In this document: one piece after another, positions 9,477 to 17,560 of the stretch
Layout of the letters: every line of letters starts with the position of its first letter
How positions within the stretch are numbered: position 1 is the stretch's first letter
Origin: Paenibacillus sp. FSL H8-0079
Lineage (GTDB): Bacteria > Bacillota > Bacilli > Paenibacillales > Paenibacillaceae
DNA length: 64,000 nt
Direction of reading: 5' to 3'
NCBI RefSeq assembly: GCF_037991315.1
Contig: NZ_CP150300.1
Location: 3,038,001-3,102,000, forward strand
Translations under genes and position numbers: made by a program
The notes under the pieces: generated by a model
Databases searched by the model: none
Seen by the model: only the letters and a program-made list of their open reading frames with translations
What the model was told of the DNA's origin: nothing

Positions 9477-9492
9477 ATAAAAACGTTTTTAT
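9477..9492. promoter_or_regulatory. LacI-type operator O3 of the transporter operon
   Basis: The same perfect palindrome as O2, ATAAAAACGTTTTTAT, 32 bases before the start of the first permease. A TATAAA box overlaps its right end, so binding would block RNA polymerase. Confidence 0.8.
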
Positions 9493-9523
9493 AAACATGC
9501 ATGATGGAGGGGAGTAAAAGAAC

Positions 9524-10513
9524 GTGGATAAATTAGCCGTAGAGACATCAACCGGTAAAAATGCGATCAGTCCCAATGGAAAGAAGCCTATCGGACAACG
9601 GATCAAAGAATTCATAGTGGATTATCGAAGACAATGGGAGATTCAATCGATGATTATCCCGGGCATTATTTTTATGATTATTTTCTGTTATATCCCAATT
9701 TACGGGTTGACGATTGCCTTCAAAAATTACACGGTCATTGATACGCTGGCTACCGCTCCTTGGGTAGGGCTGGATAATTTCAGAATCATTTTGTCAGACA
9801 AATACTTCTGGGATGCGGTCGTGAATACTCTGGGGATCAGTTTTTTGAAACTGGGTATAGGCTTCGTGATTCCCATCATTCTTGCCATCATGATCTACGA
9901 GTTAAACAGCGGACGCTTCAAGAAGTTTGTGCAAACGGTTTCATACTTACCTCACTTTCTGTCTTGGATCGTACTCGGTGGAATGTTGATTACCTGGTTT
10001 TCAACAACGGGGTTATTTAATCAATTGTTACTTAGCCTGGGAGTGATCTCGCAACCACAGAACATCTTGCTGGATGCAGGCAAGTATTGGTGGATTGCTA
10101 CCTTATCGGATATCTGGAAAGAGGCAGGTTGGGGAACCATTCTGTATCTGGCGATCATGGCAAAGATTGATCCTACGTATTATGAAGCTGCCAAAATCGA
10201 TGGTGCAAGCCGTCTTAGACAGATATGGAATATCACATTGCCTAACATGAGATCAATCATCAGCTTAAATCTAATTCTAACTGTAAGCGGTTTATTAGGG
10301 TCTAATCTGGATCAGACACTGGTTCTCATGAACTCCCAGAATCGCGATAAAGCGGAAGTCATTAATTCGTACGTGTACCGTATGGGGATGTCTCAGGGTG
10401 ACTTTTCATATGCAACGGCCGTTGGCTTGGGTGTCTCGATCATCTCTGTCATTCTACTCGTCACGGCGAACAAAATTACGAGCAAATTAAACGATAATCA
10501 ATCTGTGTTGTAG
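9524..10513 (+). CDS. Sugar ABC importer permease, LplB type
   Basis: A 329-residue inner-membrane permease of the MalF-like LplB group, with about six membrane segments after a hydrophilic N-terminal tail. The ATPase-contact (EAA) loop is YYEAAKIDGASRLRQIWNITLP. The GTG start at 9524 follows GGAGGGGAG. It would pair with the permease encoded next and with the binding lipoprotein downstream to import an oligosaccharide. No ATPase gene is in the operon, as usual for this group, which relies on a shared MsmX-type ATPase. Expression is under the LacI-type operator 32 bases upstream. Confidence 0.9.
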   Translation: MDKLAVETSTGKNAISPNGKKPIGQRIKEFIVDYRRQWEIQSMIIPGIIFMIIFCYIPIYGLTIAFKNYTVIDTLATAPWVGLDNFRIILSDKYFWDAVVNTLGISFLKLGIGFVIPIILAIMIYELNSGRFKKFVQTVSYLPHFLSWIVLGGMLITWFSTTGLFNQLLLSLGVISQPQNILLDAGKYWWIATLSDIWKEAGWGTILYLAIMAKIDPTYYEAAKIDGASRLRQIWNITLPNMRSIISLNLILTVSGLLGSNLDQTLVLMNSQNRDKAEVINSYVYRMGMSQGDFSYATAVGLGVSIISVILLVTANKITSKLNDNQSVL

Positions 10514-10528
10514 AAGGAGGCACCTCGC

Positions 10529-11416
10529 GTGAATGGAAAGGTGGCAAAAGAAGATCTCGATAGTCGGATCTTTGATACCTTAAATATGATATTACTAATC
10601 ATCTGTACGATCGTTATTCTGGTTCCGCTCTGGAATGTCATCATCTCTTCCTTTAGCTCAGGCAAAGCGTTGGCGGAAGGTGGATTCATCTTCTGGTCAC
10701 CGGAATTCTCACTGGAGAATTACAGAGCTGTATTCAACGATCAGGGCATTTGGCAGGCCTTCTTCATATCGGTGTCCAAAACAACGATTGGCGTTGTAAC
10801 ACATGTGTTCTTCTGTGCCATGGTTGGTTACGGTCTGAGCAAAAGGTACATAAGAGGCCGTAAATTATACGTTGCCATGGGTGTTATTACCATGTTCTTC
10901 TCGGGCGGCATGATCCCGACATACCTGTTAATCAAATCACTTGGCTTGCTTAACAGCTTCTGGGTGTACATTATTCCGGCGTTGTTCAGCTTCTATGATG
11001 TCGTGATTCTGATGAATTTCTTCCGGAATGTCCCGGATTCTCTGGAAGAATCGGCCAAGATTGACGGGGCAGGGGATTGGCATATTTTCCTGAAAATCTT
11101 CATTCCACTCTCCATGCCTGCTATGGCTACGATTGCGCTATTTAATGGGGTAGGGCAATGGAACGACTTCATGACGACCAAGTTATATATTACCGATCAG
11201 TCACTGTATCCACTTCAGATGATGCTGTATGAGATTATCGTTCAGTCCCAGACCCAATCCATGCAAAATGTCGGGGGTTCGGCTGTCATTGAAACAACAA
11301 CGAAAGGCGTACAGTTAGCCACCATTGTCATTACCACGCTACCTATCGTGCTGATCTATCCCATCGTTCAGAGATATTTTATCTCGGGAATGATGCTAGG
11401 TGCTGTTAAGGAATAG
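10529..11416 (+). CDS. Sugar ABC importer permease, LplC/YtcP type
   Basis: A 295-residue MalG-like permease with about six membrane segments. The EAA loop reads SLEESAKIDGAGDWHIFLKIFIPLS (residues near 170-195). It starts at a GTG 15 bases after the previous stop, behind AGAAGGAGG, so the two permeases are made together. LplC-type proteins form the second half of the channel for complex oligosaccharides in Paenibacillus and Bacillus. Substrate not evident beyond the GH30 link. Confidence 0.9.
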   Translation: MNGKVAKEDLDSRIFDTLNMILLIICTIVILVPLWNVIISSFSSGKALAEGGFIFWSPEFSLENYRAVFNDQGIWQAFFISVSKTTIGVVTHVFFCAMVGYGLSKRYIRGRKLYVAMGVITMFFSGGMIPTYLLIKSLGLLNSFWVYIIPALFSFYDVVILMNFFRNVPDSLEESAKIDGAGDWHIFLKIFIPLSMPAMATIALFNGVGQWNDFMTTKLYITDQSLYPLQMMLYEIIVQSQTQSMQNVGGSAVIETTTKGVQLATIVITTLPIVLIYPIVQRYFISGMMLGAVKE

Positions 11417-11452
11417 AAGAACCAAATACCCATTTCGAGGAGGAATATGAAC

Positions 11453-13096
11453 ATGTTGAAGTTGAACAACACATCAGGCAAAAAAGGGATTAAATTGCTC
11501 GCAACACTGCTCACAGCCGTACTTATGATTACAGGTTGCAGTGGTGGATCGGGGGGCTCCAGTGAAGGGAACTGGGTATCCATTGAAGATCGCTATACGG
11601 TCGACCCGGAAAAGCCAGCTTGGCAGTTGGATAAAAAGGAAGAGGCTACCGACCTGACATGGTACGTCAATGCGGACTGGTGGAACACTGATTTTGGCAA
11701 GGACATTGTTACCAAGAAAATCAAAGAGGATCTGAACATCAATATTAAATTCATCACGGGTGATGATACCAAGTTAAATACCTTTTTCGCGGGTGGAGAT
11801 ATGCCTGACTTGCTGACCGTATTTGACTCGAATTCTCCAGTGGTGCAAAAAGCTGCAACCTGGGCTATGCCGCTGGACGATCTGGCGGAAAAATATGATC
11901 CTTACTTCAATAAAGTTGCGGCTGCCGATACGTTGAACTGGTTCCAGCTGACAGATGGTAAAACGTATGGTTATCCGAACTATTCCAATACGCAAGAGGA
12001 TTATGATAGCGGTAACATTCCAGCCAAGACGGCATTCGTCATTCGTAAGGATGTGTATGAAGCACTGGGCAGCCCTGTCATTGGAACACCAGAACAATTT
12101 CAGAGTGTGATGAAACGAATTAAGCACGAGTTCCCTGCGCTGATTCCGTTTGGATTCAACTCTATTGGTGAAGGAACAGGTTCACTCGGGGATACGTTGC
12201 AAGATTTCATCGGTGTTCCGTTGGAGACCGAATCAGGAGAATTCTATGATCGCAATCTGGATGAAGATTATCTCACGTGGTTGAAGACATTGAACACCGT
12301 GTACAGAGATGGAAATATCAGTGATGACAGTTTTGCGGATGATGGAACCGCTTTTGAGGAAAAAGTGAAGTCCGGTAAATATGCGACCATGCTGCTTGAC
12401 GGTACACCTCAACAAGGAGGAAACTTGCAAATCTACATGAGTGCGAATCCAGACAAAGAATATGTTGCTATTGATGGACCGCAGAGTACCAAAGGTAATG
12501 CACCAACATTGAATCAATCTGGAATAACCGGGTGGATGATCAATTTCATTTCCAAGGACTGTAAAGATCCGGCCAAGGCTATTCAGATATTCACATACTT
12601 GCTGAGTGAAGAAGGCCAGACTCTCATGAATTACGGGATTCAAGGGGAGACCTACCAGACTAAAACCGACGGTACCGTTGAATTGCTGCCAGCTGTGAAA
12701 GAACTGCAACTCAATAACGCGGATCAATTCAAAAAGGACTATCGGATGGGTGAATTTATGTTCTTCGGTCATGATCGCCATAAAGCGCTGAGTGCAGATG
12801 CTTTTCCGGAAGCGATTAAACAGATGCAGGAGTGGGGCAAAGGCAAGCTGAAACCACACTTCATTCTGGAGAATATTAGCCCGGATCAAGGTACACCTGA
12901 AGCTCGTGCGTTGTCGGCGATTAACACCAAATGGAATACAACACTGGTCAGTATGGTACGGTCCAAAGATGATGCTTCGTACGACAATGCACTGGCTGCT
13001 TACAAGTCATTTTTAGGTGAGAATCGTTGGGAAGAGATTGTGAAGGTACGCAGTGAGAAGATGAAACTGAACAAAGAGAAACTAGGCATTCAATAA
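11453..13096 (+). CDS. Sugar ABC substrate-binding lipoprotein, LplA type
   Basis: A lipoprotein of 547 residues from the ATG at 11453 (AGGAGG nine bases upstream; an ATG at 11447 is too close to that site). The signal sequence ends in a lipobox, MITGCSGG. The large two-lobed binding domain follows, with family features such as GDMPDLLTVFDSN, YGYPNYSNT and FVIRKDVYEALG. At about 550 residues it belongs to the long LplA group that partners LplB/LplC permeases. It captures the oligosaccharide outside the membrane. The genes either side support an import-and-hydrolyse unit with the GH30 enzyme. Confidence 0.9.
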   Translation: MLKLNNTSGKKGIKLLATLLTAVLMITGCSGGSGGSSEGNWVSIEDRYTVDPEKPAWQLDKKEEATDLTWYVNADWWNTDFGKDIVTKKIKEDLNINIKFITGDDTKLNTFFAGGDMPDLLTVFDSNSPVVQKAATWAMPLDDLAEKYDPYFNKVAAADTLNWFQLTDGKTYGYPNYSNTQEDYDSGNIPAKTAFVIRKDVYEALGSPVIGTPEQFQSVMKRIKHEFPALIPFGFNSIGEGTGSLGDTLQDFIGVPLETESGEFYDRNLDEDYLTWLKTLNTVYRDGNISDDSFADDGTAFEEKVKSGKYATMLLDGTPQQGGNLQIYMSANPDKEYVAIDGPQSTKGNAPTLNQSGITGWMINFISKDCKDPAKAIQIFTYLLSEEGQTLMNYGIQGETYQTKTDGTVELLPAVKELQLNNADQFKKDYRMGEFMFFGHDRHKALSADAFPEAIKQMQEWGKGKLKPHFILENISPDQGTPEARALSAINTKWNTTLVSMVRSKDDASYDNALAAYKSFLGENRWEEIVKVRSEKMKLNKEKLGIQ

Positions 13097-13118
13097 TAGA
13101 GTTACAAAGGAGAATCCT

Positions 13119-14471
13119 ATGACTACATTCAAAATGTACAAATCGACAGGAGAAGATGAATTATTCGTATCCGTGTTCTCGGAGCAATTGAAACCACTGG
13201 ATGCCGATAAGGAGACAACCACCATTCAACTTGACGATGAGCTAACGTATCAGGAGATGGACGGCTTTGGTGCTTCTTTCACCGATTCATCTGCCTATTT
13301 GATCAACCAAATCTTGAATGAGGAGCAGCGGGATGAGGTCATGACCCGACTGTTCCATCCGGAGAAAGGGATCGGGCTGTCAGTCATCCGTAATCCAATG
13401 GGAGCTTCAGACTACGCCAGAACGGTATACAGTTATAACGATATGCCCGAACAGCAGACGGACCCGGAATTAACCCAATTCAGTATTTCACATGATGAAG
13501 AAGACGTTATTCCTTTAACGCAACAGGCTTTGGCATTGAATTCTGAACTGAAACTGTTTGCTTCACCATGGAGTGCACCGGGATGGATGAAAACAAGCGG
13601 ATCGATGATTACCGGACAGTTGAAGGCGGAATGGTATCCCGTTTATGCGCAATATTTTGTGAAATACATTCAAGCCTATGCTAAGCAAGGATTACCGATT
13701 CATGCCATCACACCACAGAATGAGGCGCTTTATGAACCAGGGCACTATCCGGGTATGTTGATGCCAGCCGACGCCCAAGCAGATTTTATTAAAAACCATC
13801 TTAAACCAGCCTTTGTGCAAAACGATATTCAAACCAAGATTCTCTGTTACGATCACAATTGGGATCAACCGGACTATCCGCTGACCGTTCTAGAACATGC
13901 GGGAAATGAAGTGGACGGCGTAGCCTGGCACTGGTACGGGGGCGATTCTTCTGCTCAAACGAAGGTCTATGAAGCATTTGTAGGCAAAGAAGTACACTTC
14001 ACCGAAGGCTCAGGCGGGGAGTGGATTCCACCCTTTAACCAGGCCTTCTCGAATGTGATGCGAACGGGGATTCAAATTCTTCGCAATTACAGCAAGTCTT
14101 TTGTACTGTGGAACATGGCTCTTGATGAGAACAACGGTCCTACGGTTCCTGGCTTTGGGCGCAGTACGTGTCGTGGGATCGTGCAAGTGAATCAACAGAC
14201 GAGGGAGCTTACGTATACACTTGATTATTATGCATTGGCACACTTTAGTGCCTTGATTCGTCCAAAGGCTGTTCGTATTGAATCAACGGCCAGTAATGAT
14301 TCTATCTTTTCTGTGGCGTTCAAAAATATAGACGGTTCCGTCGCAGTAGTCCTTTTCAACGATGGAGAAGAGACAACGAATGTGCAGACTAAGCTGCGAA
14401 ATGAAGAGCTGCTATGTTTCCAAATGGAAAGAAAAAGTGCCATATCCATTTTAATTGATCCCAACAAGTAA
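13119..14471 (+). CDS. GH30 glycosidase (beta-glucosidase / glucosylceramidase type)
   Basis: A 450-residue glycoside hydrolase family 30 enzyme without a signal peptide, so it acts on imported sugar. The N-terminal EMDGFGASFTDSSAYLI is the usual family opening; LFASPWSAPGWMKTSG follows. The acid/base glutamate is in TPQNEALYEP and the nucleophile in VHFTEGSGGEW. The C-terminal beta domain ends the protein. Family members hydrolyse beta-1,6- or beta-1,3-glucosides, glucosylceramide-like compounds or beta-xylosides; the exact specificity cannot be read here. Last gene of the LacI-controlled operon, 22 bases after the binding-protein gene. Confidence 0.88.
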   Translation: MTTFKMYKSTGEDELFVSVFSEQLKPLDADKETTTIQLDDELTYQEMDGFGASFTDSSAYLINQILNEEQRDEVMTRLFHPEKGIGLSVIRNPMGASDYARTVYSYNDMPEQQTDPELTQFSISHDEEDVIPLTQQALALNSELKLFASPWSAPGWMKTSGSMITGQLKAEWYPVYAQYFVKYIQAYAKQGLPIHAITPQNEALYEPGHYPGMLMPADAQADFIKNHLKPAFVQNDIQTKILCYDHNWDQPDYPLTVLEHAGNEVDGVAWHWYGGDSSAQTKVYEAFVGKEVHFTEGSGGEWIPPFNQAFSNVMRTGIQILRNYSKSFVLWNMALDENNGPTVPGFGRSTCRGIVQVNQQTRELTYTLDYYALAHFSALIRPKAVRIESTASNDSIFSVAFKNIDGSVAVVLFNDGEETTNVQTKLRNEELLCFQMERKSAISILIDPNK

Positions 14472-14498
14472 AAAGAGCTGAGCATCAGGGCTTACGTC

Positions 14499-15332
14499 TT
14501 ACGTTGTCAGTACCGTTGTTTGTCTCCGGTACTCCGTAGGCGTGAGCCCTGTATGCTTTTTGAACTGTCTGGAGAAATAGTATAAGTCACTGAATCCGAG
14601 ATGCTCGGCGATGGCCGTTATCGTGTTCGGGGTGCAGGTGAGCAGTTCCTTGGCTTTATCGATTTTTTTGCCAGTAATGTAGAGGATCGGAGGAACACCG
14701 ATCTGTTGCTTGAAGAATCGAATGAAATAATTCGGATGCATGTAGGCGATCTGGGCCAGTTCCTGAACCGAAATATTCTCTTCGATGTTGGCATCGATGT
14801 AAGCCAGAATGGTGGACAGTTTCTCCATGACAGGCACGTTAATGAAAGAGATCTGATCCAGATCCAGATTCATTATATAGTGGGACAGTAACTCGGTCAG
14901 TTTGCTCTTGGCCATCATATGGGCATAGACTTCATCGGATTTTGCATATGTAAGGATACTGCTGAAGATTTCCTGAATCAACACAGATTGATCTATCGTA
15001 CAAATGTGCGGAAACTTCAGAATTTGGAACAAATTGATCCCCCCAACCTTTGCACTAAAGTGACACCAGTATTTGAGAAAAGGACGGTCGTTAATTGCAG
15101 AGTAGGACTGTTTGATCCCCTCCGGCATTAAAATCAGCTGATTAGGCGCAGGGTAATACTCCTCATTCCCAATCTTGAGCCAACCTTCACCGTCGCATAT
15201 GAAATAAAACTTGCTGTAATCGGGCGTATAATCCAGATCCCGCCAATCGGTGTCGCACCGATTGTAGTTAACCATGAATAATTCAACTTGCAGATTGGAC
15301 AGGTAGTTCGTAAGCAAAGTTTGATGATTCAT
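14499..15332 (-). CDS. AraC-family regulator divergent from the GH29 gene
   Basis: A 277-residue regulator started at the ATG at 15332 (GGAG nine bases upstream; the ATG at 15347 carries that site inside it). The N-terminal half is a cupin-like sugar-binding domain (YYPAPNQLILMPEGIKQSY). The C-terminal half has two helix-turn-helix units: ISVQELAQIAYMHPNYFIRFFKQQIG and ITAIAEHLGFSDLYYFSRQFKKHTG, closing with PTEYRR. It is divergent from an alpha-fucosidase gene, and two direct repeats lie in the gap, so it probably activates that gene in response to a fucosylated sugar. Ligand inferred only from the neighbour. Confidence 0.9.
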   Translation of the reverse strand: MNHQTLLTNYLSNLQVELFMVNYNRCDTDWRDLDYTPDYSKFYFICDGEGWLKIGNEEYYPAPNQLILMPEGIKQSYSAINDRPFLKYWCHFSAKVGGINLFQILKFPHICTIDQSVLIQEIFSSILTYAKSDEVYAHMMAKSKLTELLSHYIMNLDLDQISFINVPVMEKLSTILAYIDANIEENISVQELAQIAYMHPNYFIRFFKQQIGVPPILYITGKKIDKAKELLTCTPNTITAIAEHLGFSDLYYFSRQFKKHTGLTPTEYRRQTTVLTT

Positions 15333-15352
15333 GTTCTTCATCTCCATACAAG

Positions 15353-15388
15353 GTTAGTATTGTCCATCTAAAAGTTAGTGTTCTGCAT
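15353..15388. promoter_or_regulatory. Pair of direct repeats, likely AraC-type binding site
   Basis: GTTAGTATTGTCCAT (15353-15367) and GTTAGTGTTCTGCAT (15374-15388) agree at 12 of 15 positions and are 21 bp apart, two helical turns. This is the layout expected for an AraC-family activator between divergent genes. Confidence 0.6.
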
Positions 15389-15454
15389 GTCTATCCTTCC
15401 GCCGTAGCACTACAATACAAATGCATACGATAACGGAAGGGATGAGAATATAAC

Positions 15455-16912
15455 ATGGATAAAAACGAATATTTGCAACAGATCGAAGCAACGATTGAGA
15501 GCGGTAAGTTCAAAGACAACTGGAGTTCGCTTAGCGCTTTTCAAGTTCCCGAATGGTACCAAAAAGCAAAATTTGGAATTTTCATCCACTGGGGGCTATA
15601 TTCCGTCCCAGCTTATGATAGCGAATGGTATTCGCGTAATATGTACATCCAGGGCTCCAAAGCTTATGAACATCACCTTGAGGTGTATGGATCTCATAAG
15701 GACTTTGGTTATAAAGACTTCATTCCGATGTTTCGTGCTGAGAAGTTCGATGCAGACGAATGGGCCACGTTATTCAAACAGGCCGGAGCGAGATATGTTA
15801 TGCCTGTAGCCGAGCACCATGATGGTTTTCAGATGTACAAGAGCGATATCTCTCACTATAACACATATGAAATGGGCCCCAAACGGGATCTTCTGGGTGA
15901 GATGAAGGTCGCTTATGAGAAGCAGGGATTAACCTTATGTGTATCGTCCCACCGTGCGGAGCATTGGTTCTTCATGTCTCACGGGAAGGAATTTGAGTCA
16001 GATATTCAGGAGCCCCTGAAGCGCGGTGATTTCTATTGGCCTGCCATGCCAGAACCGGATCATCATGATCTGTATGGTTCGCCTCCAACCGAGGAGTATT
16101 TGGAAGACTGGTTGATTCGTTGCTGTGAACTGGTGGATCAATATCAGCCGAAGGTCTTCTATTTTGATTGGTGGATTCAAACCGTTGCATTCAAACCCTA
16201 TCTTAAGAAATTCACTGCTTATTATTATAACAAGGGCGAAGAATGGGGCGTGCCTGTAGCGGTCAATTATAAACATGAGGCCTATATGTTTGGCAGCGCC
16301 GTTCCGGATGTGGAGCGGGGGCAGTTCGCTGAGCTCAAGCCCTATTTTTGGCAAACGGATACGGCTGTCGCTAAAAACTCATGGTGTTACACGGAAAATA
16401 ATAACTATAAAACGGCCGAGGAAATCCTTCGGGATCTCGTCGATATTGTAAGCAAAAACGGAAGCCTGCTGCTGAACATTGGACCCAAAGCAGACGGCAG
16501 CATACCGGATGAAGATAGGGACATCCTGCTAACCATCGGCAAGTGGCTGGAAGTGAATGGGGAAGCGATATATGACACGTCATTCTGGCGTACGTTTGGC
16601 GAGGGCCCAACAGAGGTGAAGGAAGGGCAATTCACGGATGGGGATACGAAGGTATTCACGAGTGAAGATATACGGTTTACGGTAAAAGAAAGCTGTCTGT
16701 ATGCGACAGTTCTTGCCTACCCGGATAACGGGGTGATTCACATTAAATCGCTGAAGGAACATTCTCATCATTTTCAAGGCGTTATCCAAGATATTCAGGT
16801 ACTTGGTTACGAGGAACAACCGCAATGGGAGAGAACAGCAGACGCTCTGACAATCACCACGACAACTGTGAAGAGTAATGCGCCGATTGTTTTCAAAATG
16901 GAATTGGATTAA
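15455..16912 (+). CDS. Alpha-L-fucosidase, GH29
   Basis: A 485-residue GH29 enzyme with no signal peptide, hence intracellular. Family features: WYQKAKFGIFIHWGLYSVPA at the start of the barrel, YVMPVAEHHDGFQMY, and the nucleophile aspartate in VFYFDWWIQ. The segment LVDIVSKNGSLLLNIGPKADG is a strong GH29 marker and a beta-sandwich domain closes the protein. It removes terminal alpha-L-fucose from glycans. It stands alone, divergent from an AraC regulator and ended by a terminator. No fucose-catabolic genes are adjacent. Confidence 0.93.
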   Translation: MDKNEYLQQIEATIESGKFKDNWSSLSAFQVPEWYQKAKFGIFIHWGLYSVPAYDSEWYSRNMYIQGSKAYEHHLEVYGSHKDFGYKDFIPMFRAEKFDADEWATLFKQAGARYVMPVAEHHDGFQMYKSDISHYNTYEMGPKRDLLGEMKVAYEKQGLTLCVSSHRAEHWFFMSHGKEFESDIQEPLKRGDFYWPAMPEPDHHDLYGSPPTEEYLEDWLIRCCELVDQYQPKVFYFDWWIQTVAFKPYLKKFTAYYYNKGEEWGVPVAVNYKHEAYMFGSAVPDVERGQFAELKPYFWQTDTAVAKNSWCYTENNNYKTAEEILRDLVDIVSKNGSLLLNIGPKADGSIPDEDRDILLTIGKWLEVNGEAIYDTSFWRTFGEGPTEVKEGQFTDGDTKVFTSEDIRFTVKESCLYATVLAYPDNGVIHIKSLKEHSHHFQGVIQDIQVLGYEEQPQWERTADALTITTTTVKSNAPIVFKMELD

Positions 16913-16921
16913 GAGGGAAAA

Positions 16922-16952
16922 AGAATCGGTAAAAGAGCCGGTTCTTTTTTTT
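16922..16952 (+). terminator. Intrinsic terminator after the GH29 gene
   Basis: AGAATCGG pairs with CCGGTTCT (one wobble), followed by eight or more T. Confidence 0.82.
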
Positions 16953-17089
16953 ATTTTATAGGGGATGTTTGAACTATTTTTAATAGAAGAATTTGCGTGA
17001 ATACGAAAAATATGATCAGGAGTAAAAGCGACATGAGACATATAAAAGCATTAAATAGACTTATTTTCTATATTTTTCAATAAAAGTGC

Positions 17090-17118
17090 TTGTATATATC
17101 GAATAATGATTTTATACT
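17090..17118 (+). promoter_or_regulatory. Candidate promoter of the bacillopeptidase gene with a long leader
   Basis: TTGTAT (17090-17095), 17 bases, TATACT (17113-17118). If used, the transcript has about 435 untranslated bases. The sequence between 17170 and 17410 is unusually rich in C and T on the + strand. Confidence 0.45.
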
Positions 17119-17220
17119 ATACCAATAAAATCCAATTAAATTCCTAATTGACTATTATATGTAATTTAAACTGTTTTCTAACTCACTCGAACCACGATCG
17201 AAATTCATATTCACAACTCC

Positions 17221-17243
17221 TTAGCAAGCGTTCTGCTAACGCT
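17221..17243 (+). promoter_or_regulatory. Two mutually exclusive hairpins in the bacillopeptidase leader
   Basis: TTAGCA (17221-17226) can pair with TGCTAA (17234-17239), or AGCGTT (17227-17232) with AACGCT (17238-17243). Both cannot form at once. Small enough that chance is possible. Confidence 0.25.
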
Positions 17244-17443
17244 CCAGATCACCCTTCCACATGAATGCTTATAGACATTCACTCTCGTTGCATTACTCAA
17301 ACACCCACACCGTTCACTCTCATGGCTTAACCCAAGTTGTTCTATCTCCTAAACTTCCAAGCGAAAAATCATAGAATGATCCAGTTATCTCTTCTGACTC
17401 ATATTGTTCCCTAACCAGACCTGTAAAGGAGGTGAGGCTTTAT

Positions 17444-17533
17444 GTGAAAACGAGGGCGTATATTTCGTCCGCAATAAAGGTGATTTTACCGTTTTATTCT
17501 GCAGAGAAGGGCACATGTACCAGACTAAATTAA
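17444..17533 (+). CDS. Possible 29-residue leader peptide before the bacillopeptidase gene
   Basis: An excellent ribosome site, AAAGGAGGTGAG (17425-17436), is followed by an ATG at 17442 that is immediately closed by TGA. An overlapping GTG at 17444 opens a 29-codon frame (MKTRAYISSAIKV...) ending 27 bases before the TTG start of the protease. A site this strong is unlikely to be idle. Either the GTG peptide is made, or the start-stop pair holds ribosomes on the leader. No similarity to a known leader is evident. Confidence 0.35.
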   Translation: MKTRAYISSAIKVILPFYSAEKGTCTRLN

Positions 17534-17560
17534 AAAACCGGGTAAAAGGAGTGGAAAAGT

